Below are positions 48,665 through 57,351 of a stretch of DNA of 64,000 nucleotides, piece by piece (within the stretch, counting starts at the first letter, position 1; each line of letters begins with the position of its first letter). The notes beneath the pieces were generated by a model, which worked only from the letters and a program-made list of their open reading frames with translations, was not told the DNA's origin and made no database searches. The position numbers and the translations under genes were made by a program. The stretch is from Rufibacter sp. DG15C (GTDB lineage Bacteria > Bacteroidota > Bacteroidia > Cytophagales > Hymenobacteraceae), in NCBI RefSeq assembly GCF_001577755.1, contig NZ_CP010776.1, positions 868,001 through 932,000 on the forward strand. Reading direction: 5' to 3'.

Positions 48665-49895
48665 CCTGTTTCTTCTGGCCTTTTTGCTGGGTTGGATGTC
48701 TGCGCGAGCCCAGGATTTCGGCTGGAAGGCGACCTTGTCGCCTGTGTCTACGCAAGGATGGCACCGGGTGCTGTTGCCCGCTTCGGTGACCGGGCGTTTG
48801 CAAGCGGGTTTGGAAGATTTGCGCCTGTATAGCGCCGATGGAAAAGAAGTGCCCTACCTGTTGCAGACCGAACAGCCGGTGCAGTACCGGACCCTTTTCA
48901 AACCCTACCAGGTTCTGCGCTACACTCGCCAGCCCGGCGGCCTTTCTGAACTGCTCATCCATAATCCAGAACAACGGAGCATCAACAACATCAGCCTGCT
49001 CATCGGCAACGCCGAAGTCCGGAAAACGGTGGCCCTGAGCGGCAGCGACAACCAGCAGGACTGGTACGTGCTCAAAGAGCAGGACGTACTCTATGCCATC
49101 CGGAATGAAAAGCAGACCGCCGAGGTCAAGTTGCTGGACTTCCCGCTGAGCAAGTACCGCTACTTCAGGCTACAGCTCAACGACTCTGCCAGCGCACCGC
49201 TCAACATTCTAAAAGCGGGCTACTATGACACCTATTCTGAGGCTGGCAAATATACCCGTATTCCCATTCAGCACCTATCCCGCAAAGACAGCTCTAATAA
49301 AACCACGTACCTGCGCCTAGACTTCGGGCAGCCGGAGTATCCAGAGCAGTTGGTCTTTTACATCTCTGCGACCCAGCTGTATTACCGCGAAGGCAAAGTG
49401 ATTCTAGGAAAACGCACAGGAGGGACTCGTCGAGAAAAGAAACGCCGCCGTCGCAACCAAACACATGAGATTTATGAGTCCTTTACCTTGCATTCCAACG
49501 CGCCCGCCCAAGTCAACCTGCCTCGTCAGAAAGTGGAGCGGCTGGTCATTCAGCTCCAGAACAAGGACAACCAGCCGCTTAAAATCGACTCAATCCAGGT
49601 CCTGCAACTGAACCGCTATGCTGTGGCTCAGCTGCAACCTAGCCAGACTTACACACTGCGCTACGGAGACGAGGATGTACCAGCGCCCAATTACGACTTG
49701 CAGTTTTTTCAAGACAGCATTCCAGCCAATCTGCCTGTTGTCACCGTCAAGGCAATCACCTCGCTCAAAGAGGAGAAGCCCAAATCACAAGGTTCTAAGA
49801 TGTTGATGTGGGCAGTGATTGGAGTAGTGGCCATTGGCCTGGGATACATGACCCTGCGGTTGTTGAAGGATATGGATAAGAAGAGGGGAATTTAA
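48618..49895 (+). CDS. DUF3999 family exported protein
   Basis: 425 aa with a signal peptide (LILQKRSLFLLAFLLGWMSARA) and a C-terminal membrane helix (MLMWAVIGVVAIGLGYMTL, about 393-412). The middle is beta-rich: VLLPASVTGRLQAGLEDLRLY, then YRYFRLQLNDSASAPLNIL, as in DUF3999 (PF13163). It is probably a periplasmic protein tethered at its C-terminus. It is translated in another frame over the last 47 nt of the DUF2339 gene. Confidence 0.85.
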   Translation: MMPKRLILPLILQKRSLFLLAFLLGWMSARAQDFGWKATLSPVSTQGWHRVLLPASVTGRLQAGLEDLRLYSADGKEVPYLLQTEQPVQYRTLFKPYQVLRYTRQPGGLSELLIHNPEQRSINNISLLIGNAEVRKTVALSGSDNQQDWYVLKEQDVLYAIRNEKQTAEVKLLDFPLSKYRYFRLQLNDSASAPLNILKAGYYDTYSEAGKYTRIPIQHLSRKDSSNKTTYLRLDFGQPEYPEQLVFYISATQLYYREGKVILGKRTGGTRREKKRRRRNQTHEIYESFTLHSNAPAQVNLPRQKVERLVIQLQNKDNQPLKIDSIQVLQLNRYAVAQLQPSQTYTLRYGDEDVPAPNYDLQFFQDSIPANLPVVTVKAITSLKEEKPKSQGSKMLMWAVIGVVAIGLGYMTLRLLKDMDKKRGI

Positions 49896-49905
49896 AGACC
49901 ACTCC

Positions 49906-49944
49906 ATTTTCAGCCTCTTTCCCCAGAAAATAGGCCCAAAACGC
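49906..49944. repeat. Palindromic repeat, copy 20 (39 bp)
   Basis: Arms CATTTTCAGCCTCTTTCC and AGAAAATAGGCCCAAAACG, with one extra base at the centre. It begins 10 nt past the DUF3999 stop. Confidence 0.88.
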
Positions 49945-50026
49945 GCACCATCTATCCAAGCAATGGCTTTTTTGCTTAGCTTCAGACACTCAATCCTATA
50001 CACTACCTAACAAACCAGAATCTCCC

Positions 50027-53000
50027 ATGAAGAACCCTTTCCCGCAGCGGTTCCTGCGTCAGTCCGTGCCCGTGTTGCTGGGCGGATTGCTCTTGTTGCC
50101 GGCCTTGCCCAGCGAGGCGCAACAGAAACCTGCCACCTCTAAAACATCTAAGGCCAAAGCCAGCAAAGAAGGCTTTGATGAGAAACTATACAATGCCCTC
50201 ACCTGGCGCTCCATCGGGCCGTACCGGGGCGGGCGCTCAGGCACAGCGGTAGGCGTGCCGGGCCAGCCTAATCTGTTCTACTTCGGGGCGACGGGCGGTG
50301 GCGTTTGGCGCACCAAAGACGGAGGCTCCAGCTGGGAGAACATCTCTGACAAGTTCTTCGGGGGTTCTATTGGCGCGGTGGCCGTAGCCGAGTCTGACCC
50401 TAATGTGATTTACGTGGGCGAAGGCGAGAAAACGGTACGTGGCAACGTGTCCTCGGGCTTCGGCATGTGGAAGTCGGAAGACGCCGGCCTTACCTGGAAA
50501 CATATCGGGCTGAAGGATTCCAAGCACATCCCAAGAGTACGCATCCACCCTAAAAACCCAGACTTGGTCTACGCGGCCGTGCTGGGCAACATCTATGCGC
50601 CCAATGAACAGCGCGGCGTGTACCGCTCCAAGGACGGCGGCAAGAACTGGGAGCGCGTGCTGTTTGTCAACAAAGAAGTAGGCGCCTTTGACCTCACCAT
50701 TGACCCGGTGAATCCGCGCAACCTGTACGCCACCACCTGGCGCATGCAACGCACGCCGTACAGCCTGTCTTCGGGCGGCCCCGGTTCTGGCATCTGGAAA
50801 AGCACCGACGGCGGTGACACTTGGAAAGAACTCTCCAAAAATACCGGCTTACCGAAAGGTACTTTGGGCATTATTGGGGTAGCCGTGTCCCCAGTGAACA
50901 ACCAGCGCGTGTGGGCCATGGTAGAAGCTGAGGACGGCGGACTGTTCCGGTCAGATGACGGTGGCCAGAACTGGACCAAACTCAACGATGACCGAAACCT
51001 GCGCCAGCGCGCCTGGTACTATACCCGCGTGACCGCAGACCCTAAAAACGAAGACGGCGTGTACGTGATGAACGTAAGCTACCACCACTCCACAGACGGT
51101 GGCCGCACGTTCAAAAGCTACAACGCCCCGCACGGTGACCACCATGACCTCTGGATTGCCCCAGAGGACCCCAAACGCATGATTATAGCGGATGACGGCG
51201 GTGCGCAGGTAAGCTTTGACGGCGGGCAGAATTGGAGCACCATGGACAATCAGCCTACCGGGCAGTTTTACCGCGTAGTGACGGACAACGCCTTCCCGTA
51301 CCGCATTTACGGCGCGCAACAGGATAATTCTACCGTGCGCATTGCCCACCGTACCACCGGCCGAAGCATTGGCATGCATGACTGGCAGGAAACCGCCGGC
51401 GCCGAAAGTGCGCACTTGGCGGTAGACCCTACCAACCCAGAGATTGTGTACGGCGGCAACTACGGAGGCTTCTTATCCAGGGTGGACCACAGCACCGGCT
51501 TTGAGCGCACCATCAACGTGTGGCCAGACAACCCCATGGGCCACGGCGCCGAGGACTTGAAGTACCGCTTCCAGTGGAACTTCCCTATCTTCTTTTCGCC
51601 GCACAACCCCAAGAAGATGTACACCACGTCTAACCATGTGCACGTGACCACCAACGAGGGACAAAGCTGGCAGGACATCAGCCCGGATTTGACGCGCAAT
51701 GAGAAGTCTACATTAGGACCGTCGGGTGGGCCTATCACCAAGGACAACACCAGCGTGGAATACTACGGCACCATCTTCGCGGCCGCGGAGTCACCCGCCG
51801 AGGAGAACGTAATTTGGACGGGCTCTGACGACGGCCTAGTGCACGTGACCCGTGACGGCGGAAAGACCTGGAAAAACGTAACGCCTAAGAACCTGCCCGA
51901 GTGGAGCATGGTGAACAGCGTGGAGCCGCATCCTACCCAGAAAGGCGTGATGTACTTTGCCGCCACGCTGTACAAAAAAGGCGATTTCCAGCCGCTGTTG
52001 TACAAGACAGATGACTACGGAAAGTCCTGGACCAAAATCATCAAAGGCATTAATGAAAACCATTTCACCCGCGTAGTGCGCGTAGACCCTAAACGCGCTG
52101 GCTTGCTGTACGCCGGTACGGAGTATGGCATGTACGTCTCGTTTGACGATGGCAAGAACTGGCAACCTTTCCAGATGAACCTGCCCATTGTGCCCATCAC
52201 TGACTTGACCCTTAAAAACGACAACCTCATTGCCGCTACTCAGGGTAGAAGCTTCTGGATTATTGATGACTTGACGCCCCTGCACCAGCTCAACAGCACC
52301 GTGGCTTCTAGCAAAGTGCATTTGTACAAGCCCATGCCGAGCTACCGCATGAATGGAGGCAACAACGCCAACCCTAAACTGGAAGGCCAGAACCACCCGG
52401 GCGGGGTCATGATTCACTATTACCTGGCGCAGAAACCAGATTCGGCGACTACCGTGACGCTGGAGCTGTTGCAGAAAGACGGAAAGCTGATTAAGAAGTA
52501 CGCCAGCAACGCCAAAGACCGCGCCTCTAAACTGGACGTGAAAGACGGCATGAACCGCTTCGTCTGGAACATGCTCTACCCAGAGGCCTCTAAGTTTGAA
52601 GGGATGATTCTATGGGGAGGCGGCACGCAGGGACCGAGAGCCATTCCGGGCACCTATACCGCGCGCCTCACCGTGAACGGGCAGAAACAGGAAACCGATT
52701 TTGAGATTCTTCAGGACCCACGCAGTAAAACCGCCCCGGCCGACTTGAAGGCGCAATTTGATTTCTTATTAGCCGTGCGTGACAAACTCACCGAGACCAA
52801 TGACGCCATCAGCAAGATACGCGAAGCCCGCACGCAGATTAATAGCGTGACGTCTAAGTTCCAGGGACGTGAGGACATGAAAGACGTGCTGGCCACTGCC
52901 AAGGACCTGAACAAACGCATGACCGAGGTAGAAGAAGCCTTGTACCAGACCAAGAACCGCTCGGGCCAGGACCCTTTGAACTACCCTATCAAGCTGAATA

Positions 53001-53221
53001 ACCGCCTGGCCAACGTGGCCTCGCAGGCGTCGCAGGGAGATTATAAGCCTACGGAGCAACAGTACGCATTCCAGAAGGAAATCACCGCTGAGATTGACAA
53101 GGAGTTGCAGAAGCTGAACCAAGTGTTCACCAAAGAACTGCCGGCCTTGAACCAGCTCATCCGGAACAAGAACGTAGACGCCATCATCATCAAAGACACC
53201 ACCAAGAAAGAAGGTATGTAA
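50027..53221 (+). CDS. VPS10/sortilin-like BNR-repeat exported protein
   Basis: 1064 aa with a signal peptide (about 1-32, ending SEAQQ). Residues 50-740 hold many Asp-box repeats (S/T-x-D-x-G-x-x-W), for example TKDGGSSWENI, SEDAGLTWKHI, SKDGGKNWERV, STDGGDTWKEL, SDDGGQNWTKL, TRDGGKTWKNV and TDDYGKSWTKI: a sortilin/VPS10-type ten-bladed propeller. The rest is a C-terminal beta domain and a helical, coiled-coil region (FLLAVRDKLTETNDAISKI). Often annotated as glycosyl hydrolase in Bacteroidota, but no catalytic residues are visible. It ends in a hairpin joined to a palindrome. Confidence 0.9.
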   Translation: MKNPFPQRFLRQSVPVLLGGLLLLPALPSEAQQKPATSKTSKAKASKEGFDEKLYNALTWRSIGPYRGGRSGTAVGVPGQPNLFYFGATGGGVWRTKDGGSSWENISDKFFGGSIGAVAVAESDPNVIYVGEGEKTVRGNVSSGFGMWKSEDAGLTWKHIGLKDSKHIPRVRIHPKNPDLVYAAVLGNIYAPNEQRGVYRSKDGGKNWERVLFVNKEVGAFDLTIDPVNPRNLYATTWRMQRTPYSLSSGGPGSGIWKSTDGGDTWKELSKNTGLPKGTLGIIGVAVSPVNNQRVWAMVEAEDGGLFRSDDGGQNWTKLNDDRNLRQRAWYYTRVTADPKNEDGVYVMNVSYHHSTDGGRTFKSYNAPHGDHHDLWIAPEDPKRMIIADDGGAQVSFDGGQNWSTMDNQPTGQFYRVVTDNAFPYRIYGAQQDNSTVRIAHRTTGRSIGMHDWQETAGAESAHLAVDPTNPEIVYGGNYGGFLSRVDHSTGFERTINVWPDNPMGHGAEDLKYRFQWNFPIFFSPHNPKKMYTTSNHVHVTTNEGQSWQDISPDLTRNEKSTLGPSGGPITKDNTSVEYYGTIFAAAESPAEENVIWTGSDDGLVHVTRDGGKTWKNVTPKNLPEWSMVNSVEPHPTQKGVMYFAATLYKKGDFQPLLYKTDDYGKSWTKIIKGINENHFTRVVRVDPKRAGLLYAGTEYGMYVSFDDGKNWQPFQMNLPIVPITDLTLKNDNLIAATQGRSFWIIDDLTPLHQLNSTVASSKVHLYKPMPSYRMNGGNNANPKLEGQNHPGGVMIHYYLAQKPDSATTVTLELLQKDGKLIKKYASNAKDRASKLDVKDGMNRFVWNMLYPEASKFEGMILWGGGTQGPRAIPGTYTARLTVNGQKQETDFEILQDPRSKTAPADLKAQFDFLLAVRDKLTETNDAISKIREARTQINSVTSKFQGREDMKDVLATAKDLNKRMTEVEEALYQTKNRSGQDPLNYPIKLNNRLANVASQASQGDYKPTEQQYAFQKEITAEIDKELQKLNQVFTKELPALNQLIRNKNVDAIIIKDTTKKEGM

Positions 53222-53247
53222 GCTTAAACCTTCTTTCTATTTAGCGC

Positions 53248-53276
53248 AAAGCCGATGCCTTACCCGCATCGGCTTT
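53248..53276 (+). terminator. Intrinsic terminator of the VPS10/BNR gene
   Basis: A perfect 11-bp stem (AAAGCCGATGC / GCATCGGCTTT), loop CTTACCC, then GT and the palindrome's CGTTTTTGGG as U-tract. Confidence 0.88.
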
Positions 53277-53278
53277 GT

Positions 53279-53316
53279 CGTTTTTGGGCTATTTTCTGGA
53301 AAGTAGGCCAAAAACA
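53279..53316. repeat. 38-bp palindromic repeat, copy 21 (fused to terminator)
   Basis: Arms CGTTTTTGGGCTATTTTC and GAAAGTAGGCCAAAAACA. It starts 3 nt after the terminator stem. Confidence 0.9.
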
Positions 53317-53427
53317 AAACTTCCTCCAGACGGGCTTACACCTGTATTTTACCAAGACTTAACCTATTGTCTCATATTAATTTATTGGTATATTTAAACA
53401 CAAATTACCTAAACAACCAACCCTATT

Positions 53428-53910
53428 ATGGAACATCAAGACCTTAACGTATCTTATGCGGCTTCCTCTTCCTTTGCCACAACAGACGCGGTCCTCTATG
53501 CTGGCTTTTGGGAACGCGTGGGTGCGTACCTCATTGATGCCATGGTTCTCTGGATCCCCAACACCCTCATCCAATTCTTGGTAACCGGAAACTTGACTGG
53601 CGCAGATGAAAACAACTCTGTAAACACACTCGTCCTGAGCACCTCTCTATCCTTTGTACTATGGACGCTGTACCGTTCTATTCTGGAAAGCTCTACCTGG
53701 CAGGCCACGGTGGGCAAAAAAGCCCTAAGCTTGCAAGTAACCACCGAAGAAGGAGAGCGCCTTTCTTTAATACGTGCCCTAGGAAGAAGCCTTGCCAGCC
53801 TTCTGTCTGCCTGTATTATTTTGATTGGCTATATCATGGTGGCGTTCACGGCCAAGAAACAAGGATTGCATGACATCATCGCCAGCACCTTGGTCATTAA
53901 AAGAAAGTAG
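53428..53910 (+). CDS. RDD family membrane protein
   Basis: 160 aa. The RDD pattern is present: Arg-x-x-Ala-Tyr-x-x-Asp in WERVGAYLIDAMVLW (residues 30-44), then three membrane helices, with GKKALSLQVTTEEGERLSLI and GRSLASLLSACIILIGYIM, and the closing HDIIASTLVIK. RDD proteins are small membrane proteins of uncertain role, sometimes transport related. The mscL gene follows 51 nt later on the same strand. Confidence 0.88.
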   Translation: MEHQDLNVSYAASSSFATTDAVLYAGFWERVGAYLIDAMVLWIPNTLIQFLVTGNLTGADENNSVNTLVLSTSLSFVLWTLYRSILESSTWQATVGKKALSLQVTTEEGERLSLIRALGRSLASLLSACIILIGYIMVAFTAKKQGLHDIIASTLVIKRK

Positions 53911-53961
53911 CCGCCACTTATTCCTAACCATTTTCATCAGTTAACCTTAAACTAGCATACT

Positions 53962-54390
53962 ATGTCCATGATCAAAGAATTCAAAGAGTTTGCCATGCGT
54001 GGCAATGTAGTTGATTTAGCAGTGGGGGTGGTGATTGGAGCGGCCTTCGGGAAAGTAGTGACCTCTTTTGTAGAGGATGTCTTGATGCCCCCGCTGGGCG
54101 TACTTTTGGGCGGTGTTGACTTCTCAGACCTTAAAGTTGTCTTGAAGAGAGGTGTGCAAGACGCAGAAGGTAAGTTCACAGACGTGACCTTGAACTACGG
54201 TAACTTCATCCAGAGCTTGATTGACTTCATGATCATTGCCTTCGCCATTTTCATGGTCGTAAAGCTGATGAACTCCTTGAAACGCAAAAAAGCAGACTCA
54301 CCAGGCGTACCGCCAGCACCTACCAAAGAAGAAGTATTATTGACTGAGATTAGAGACGCCTTGCGCGCACCTAACAAGCCAACTGTGTAA
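53962..54390 (+). CDS. mscL: Large-conductance mechanosensitive channel
   Basis: 142 aa homopentameric channel that opens under membrane tension to release solutes in osmotic downshock. TM1 is the Gly/Ala-rich [21 protein letters not shown] (quoted partly), followed by [19 protein letters not shown], a periplasmic loop, TM2 ([19 protein letters not shown]) and a basic, then helical tail ([14 protein letters not shown]). An alternative ATG two codons later is possible. Close to the RDD gene, so perhaps co-transcribed. Confidence 0.95.
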   Translation: MSMIKEFKEFAMRGNVVDLAVGVVIGAAFGKVVTSFVEDVLMPPLGVLLGGVDFSDLKVVLKRGVQDAEGKFTDVTLNYGNFIQSLIDFMIIAFAIFMVVKLMNSLKRKKADSPGVPPAPTKEEVLLTEIRDALRAPNKPTV

Positions 54391-54467
54391 GAGTTCCAGT
54401 GGACAGACTGATGCGAAAGTAAAATTCCGCTCTTCCTCTGTCCTTCTCCTGCTCTGACTTTCTTTTT

Positions 54468-54556
54468 GTTATCCTGAAAGGATCTTGTGGGCAAGCTGTA
54501 GTAGCGTTTACTTAAGCGCGTTTCTAGCTGGCTACCAAGATCCTTCCAGGATGACA
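54468..54556. repeat. Second intergenic repeat family, full inverted copy
   Basis: The left end (from 54466) TTATCCTGAAAGGATCTTG and right end CAAGATCCTTCCAGGATGAC are inverted repeats of each other around about 50 nt that include a partial hairpin. The half copy at 10295 matches both ends. It lies between convergent mscL and rlmN. Confidence 0.75.
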
Positions 54557-54592
54557 ATTGAGGTTGATTGTATAATTGATTTTCTAAACTGC

Positions 54593-54630
54593 CATTTTTA
54601 GGCTATTTACCAGAAAACAGGCTAAAAACA
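54593..54630. repeat. 38-bp palindromic repeat, copy 22 (overlaps terminator)
   Basis: Arms CATTTTTAGGCTATTTAC and GAAAACAGGCTAAAAACA. Its last six bases (AAAACA) are also the outer arm of the 54625-54664 hairpin. Confidence 0.9.
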
Positions 54631-54664
54631 GAAAGCGCTACCCTAGGGTAGCGCTTTCTGTTTT
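54625..54664. terminator. Bidirectional terminator of rlmN and mscL
   Basis: A 40-nt perfect inverted repeat: AAAACAGAAAGCGCTACCC (54625-54643), TA, and its complement (54646-54664). On the minus strand it runs straight into TTTTTAGCC of the palindrome; on the plus strand into TATAACG. Confidence 0.9.
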
Positions 54665-54682
54665 ATAACGTCACAAGAACGA

Positions 54683-55765
54683 TTACGCTTCTTGCTGTTG
54701 GTCTTTGATAGCCAATTGCCCGCAGGCGGCGTCAATGTCTTTGCCACGGCTCCGGCGCACGTTGACTTGTACGCCTCTGTCGGCTAGGTAGCGCATAAAC
54801 GGTTCCAAGCGGTCATCCTCAGACTTCTGGAAAAGGCCATCGCCGATGGGGTTGTATTCAATGATGTTCACCTTACACGGGATGAGCTTGGAGAACTCCA
54901 GCAATTCCTTGGCATCTTCAATGTTGTCATTGAAGTGGCTGAGCAAAATGTATTCATAGGTGACCTTGCGGCCAGACTTGTTGTGGTAATAGACCAGTGC
55001 TTCTTTCAAGGCCTCCAGAGAGTTGGTCTCATTGATAGGCATGATTTCGTTGCGTTTCACGTCATTGGCAGCGTGCAATGATAAGGCCAGATTGGCTTTA
55101 ATACCATCATCGGCCATCTTCTTAATCATCTTGGCAATACCGGCGGTAGAGACGGTGATTCTACGAGCGGCCATGTTGAGGCCGTCGGGCGCGGTGATGC
55201 GCTCAATGGACTTCATGACGTTGGCGTAGTTGAGTAAAGGCTCGCCCATACCCATGTACACAATGTTGGTGAGCGGACGGTTGTAGTTGCCTTCGGTCTG
55301 TTCTTTGATGCGCACCACCTGGTCATAGATCTCATCTGCGTTGAGGTTTCTAATGCGGTCCATCTTGCCGGTCGCGCAGAAAGAGCAGGTAAGCGAGCAA
55401 CCTACCTGGCTAGACACGCAGGCGGTCATGCGCTTAGGGTGCGGAATGAGTACGCCCTCTACAATATTGCCGTCATACAGCCTGAAGGTAGATTTAATGG
55501 TATAGTCCTCGCTCAGCTGGCTGGTGTTCACGGCCACGCTGTTGATGGTGAAATGGCGTTCCAGTTTCTCGCGCAGGGGCAAGGCGATGTTGTTCATCTC
55601 TGCGAACGACATCGCCGTCAGCTTCCAAATCCACTCATACACTTGCTTGGCCCGGAAAGGCTTTTCGCCCTGCTCGGTCATCCATGCCTTGAGTTGGTCT
55701 AAGGAAAGCTTTCTTATGTCCTGGCGGTTCAGAATCTCTATGTCTGGAATCAAAGTGGTACTCAT
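54683..55765 (-). CDS. rlmN: 23S rRNA (adenine2503-C2) methyltransferase / tRNA A37 methyltransferase
   Basis: 360 aa from ATG 55765. Radical-SAM motif CSLTCSFC gives cluster ligands Cys123, Cys127 and Cys130; Cys116 (TACVSSQVGC) and the C-terminal Cys in DAACGQ are the usual methyl-carrying and resolving residues. It methylates C2 of A2503 in 23S rRNA and A37 in some tRNAs. A TACCTTTG element ends 4 nt before the ATG, predicting a leaderless mRNA. Confidence 0.96.
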   Translation of the reverse strand: MSTTLIPDIEILNRQDIRKLSLDQLKAWMTEQGEKPFRAKQVYEWIWKLTAMSFAEMNNIALPLREKLERHFTINSVAVNTSQLSEDYTIKSTFRLYDGNIVEGVLIPHPKRMTACVSSQVGCSLTCSFCATGKMDRIRNLNADEIYDQVVRIKEQTEGNYNRPLTNIVYMGMGEPLLNYANVMKSIERITAPDGLNMAARRITVSTAGIAKMIKKMADDGIKANLALSLHAANDVKRNEIMPINETNSLEALKEALVYYHNKSGRKVTYEYILLSHFNDNIEDAKELLEFSKLIPCKVNIIEYNPIGDGLFQKSEDDRLEPFMRYLADRGVQVNVRRSRGKDIDAACGQLAIKDQQQEA

Positions 55766-55769
55766 ACCA

Positions 55770-55777
55770 CAAAGGTA
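55770..55777 (-). promoter_or_regulatory. -7 element of rlmN (leaderless)
   Basis: TACCTTTG on the minus strand, 4 nt before the rlmN ATG and 10 nt after the stop of the upstream thioesterase gene. No good -33 box is present. Confidence 0.6.
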
Positions 55778-55786
55778 CAAAATATC

Positions 55787-56215
55787 TTACGCTTTAGTTT
55801 CCAGGCGCTCCCTGGCTTCTTCGGGCACCGATTTTAATTTCCGGATAGTGTAGTCAAAGCACAGCATGCCGGTTTTGGCGTGGGCCACTTCTTTGCCGTT
55901 CTGGTTAGTGAGCAAGTACACCAGATCAAAGCCGTACTTGTTAAAATCAGTGGCCGCTACCTGTATAGTGAGGGTGTCGCCGTAAAAGCCTTCGCCTTTG
56001 TAGACGATGGCCACATCGCTCATTATCAAGCCTGCCCCCGCCAAGTCCAGCTCTGAGTAGCCGTGCTGCAGCAAGAACTGCACCCGCGCCTCATGCAAGA
56101 GACTCAGCAGCGCGTCATTGCCCAAATGCCCTCCGTAGTTCAAGTCGGTGATTCTAATGAGCAGTTGCGTCTGGAAGGAATAGCTTGCTGGGAGGTCAAT
56201 CTGGATACGGGCCAC
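55787..56215 (-). CDS. Acyl-CoA thioesterase (hot-dog fold)
   Basis: 142 aa. The 4HBT/hot-dog pattern is clear: LLIRITDLNYGGHLGNDALLSLLHEARVQFL (residues 19-49; quoted in part), with the catalytic region DLNYGGHLGN in place of the common D..GHVNN. Later YKGEGFYGDTLTIQVA and FDLVYLLTNQNGKEVAHAKT. It probably hydrolyses acyl-CoA or acyl-ACP thioesters; the chain length is unknown. It lies 21 nt upstream of rlmN on the same strand. Confidence 0.85.
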   Translation of the reverse strand: MARIQIDLPASYSFQTQLLIRITDLNYGGHLGNDALLSLLHEARVQFLLQHGYSELDLAGAGLIMSDVAIVYKGEGFYGDTLTIQVAATDFNKYGFDLVYLLTNQNGKEVAHAKTGMLCFDYTIRKLKSVPEEARERLETKA

Positions 56216-56301
56216 GTTCTGTTAATTAATAATTAGTAATGAATAATTAAGAATGGGGAAGATACGGGGAATGGAGTAAAACTGGTAAAGTAAAGCAGAG
56301 T

Positions 56302-56339
56302 CGTTTTTAGGCTCTTCCTGAGAAAAGAGGCCAAAAACG
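56302..56339. repeat. 38-bp palindromic repeat, copy 23, between divergent genes
   Basis: Arms CGTTTTTAGGCTCTTCCT and AGAAAAGAGGCCAAAAACG. Flanking GTAAAG and CTTTAC can extend the pairing. It abuts the -7 box of the gene at 56394. Confidence 0.9.
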
Positions 56340-56343
56340 GCTT

Positions 56344-56351
56344 TACTTTTG
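56344..56351 (+). promoter_or_regulatory. Possible -7 element of the LD-carboxypeptidase gene
   Basis: TACTTTTG, a full -7 match, 42 nt before the GTG. The -33 region falls inside the palindrome and is not TTTG. Confidence 0.5.
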
Positions 56352-56393
56352 CGGCCTTTTGCTACTTTCAAGATTCATTAGCCTTTAAGAACC

Positions 56394-57302
56394 GTGAACA
56401 TACCTGCCCTACAGAAAGGAGATACCGTTGGCATTGTGTGCCTGGCCAGAAAAGTAAGCCTAGAGGACATACAGTTGGGCGTACAATTGTTGGAAAGCTG
56501 GGGCCTGCTGGTGGTACTGGGGAAAACGATTGGCGCCGAAGACCATTACTTTGGTGGCACTGATGAACTGCGCACCACAGATTTCCAAGAGATGCTGGAC
56601 AACCCAGACATCAAGGCCATTTTCTCAGCGCGCGGCGGCTATGGCACCACTCGTATTCTGGATGCCTTGGACTTTAGCACGCTGCAGGAAAACCCGAAGT
56701 GGATTGTCGGCTTCTCTGACATCACCTCCTTGCACTGCCACTTGCACGCGCTGGGCATGGAAAGCATTCACGGCACCATGCCCCTACTCATGGGCCAGAC
56801 CGATACCCAGGAAGCCGATGAGACATTGCGTCAGGCCTTGTTTGGTGAACCTCTCGCCTACACTATTCCAGCGCATGCTCAGAATGTAGAAGGCACGTCT
56901 GTGGGTGAACTAGTAGGCGGCAATCTGATTCTGCTCAACAACATTGTGGGCACTGCCTCAGATATTGATTATGCCGGCAAGATTCTGTTTCTGGAAGACG
57001 TGGGCGAATATTTTTACAACGTGGACCGCGTCTTGGTGCACCTCAAACGCCTGGGCCGCTTGCAGCAACTAGCGGGCTTGGTGATTGGCCAATTCTCAGA
57101 CATGCAGGACACGGCCGTTCCCTTCGGCCGAGACGTAGCAGATATAGTGCTGGAGCATTGCACCGAGTACGGCTATCCCATCTGCTTTGACTTCCAGGTG
57201 GGGCATGTGACAAGAAACTTGGCTATGATTGTGGGCCGCGAAGTGACTTTGGAAGTAACCCCCGAAGGCGCTTCGCTGACGTTTGCTTTCACGCAGGCTT
57301 AA
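56394..57302 (+). CDS. LD-carboxypeptidase, peptidase S66 family
   Basis: 302 aa from GTG 56394. Catalytic triad by pattern: Ser108 in GFSDIT, Glu201 in LFLEDVGE and His271 in VGHVTRN. FSARGGYGTTRIL precedes the nucleophile, as in S66 enzymes. It removes the terminal D-Ala from tetrapeptides in cell-wall recycling, or acts like MccF on modified peptides. No signal peptide, so cytoplasmic. Convergent with the M28 gene, with a long palindrome hairpin between them. Confidence 0.92.
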   Translation: MNIPALQKGDTVGIVCLARKVSLEDIQLGVQLLESWGLLVVLGKTIGAEDHYFGGTDELRTTDFQEMLDNPDIKAIFSARGGYGTTRILDALDFSTLQENPKWIVGFSDITSLHCHLHALGMESIHGTMPLLMGQTDTQEADETLRQALFGEPLAYTIPAHAQNVEGTSVGELVGGNLILLNNIVGTASDIDYAGKILFLEDVGEYFYNVDRVLVHLKRLGRLQQLAGLVIGQFSDMQDTAVPFGRDVADIVLEHCTEYGYPICFDFQVGHVTRNLAMIVGREVTLEVTPEGASLTFAFTQA

Positions 57303-57313
57303 AAATAGAAATC

Positions 57314-57351
57314 CGTTTTTGGCTTGTTTCTAAGGAAACAGGCCAAAAACG
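57314..57351. repeat. 38-bp palindromic repeat, copy 24, with extended stem
   Basis: Arms CGTTTTTGGCTTGTTTCT and GGAAACAGGCCAAAAACG; flanking GAAATC (57308) and GATTTC (57357) extend the stem to about 24 bp. It is the only hairpin between convergent genes, so it is a probable terminator for both. Confidence 0.92.

Noticed and set aside
50059-52953. Long minus-strand frames across the VPS10/BNR gene
   Set aside because: High-GC third-position shadow frames; the plus-strand gene has clear Asp-box repeats.
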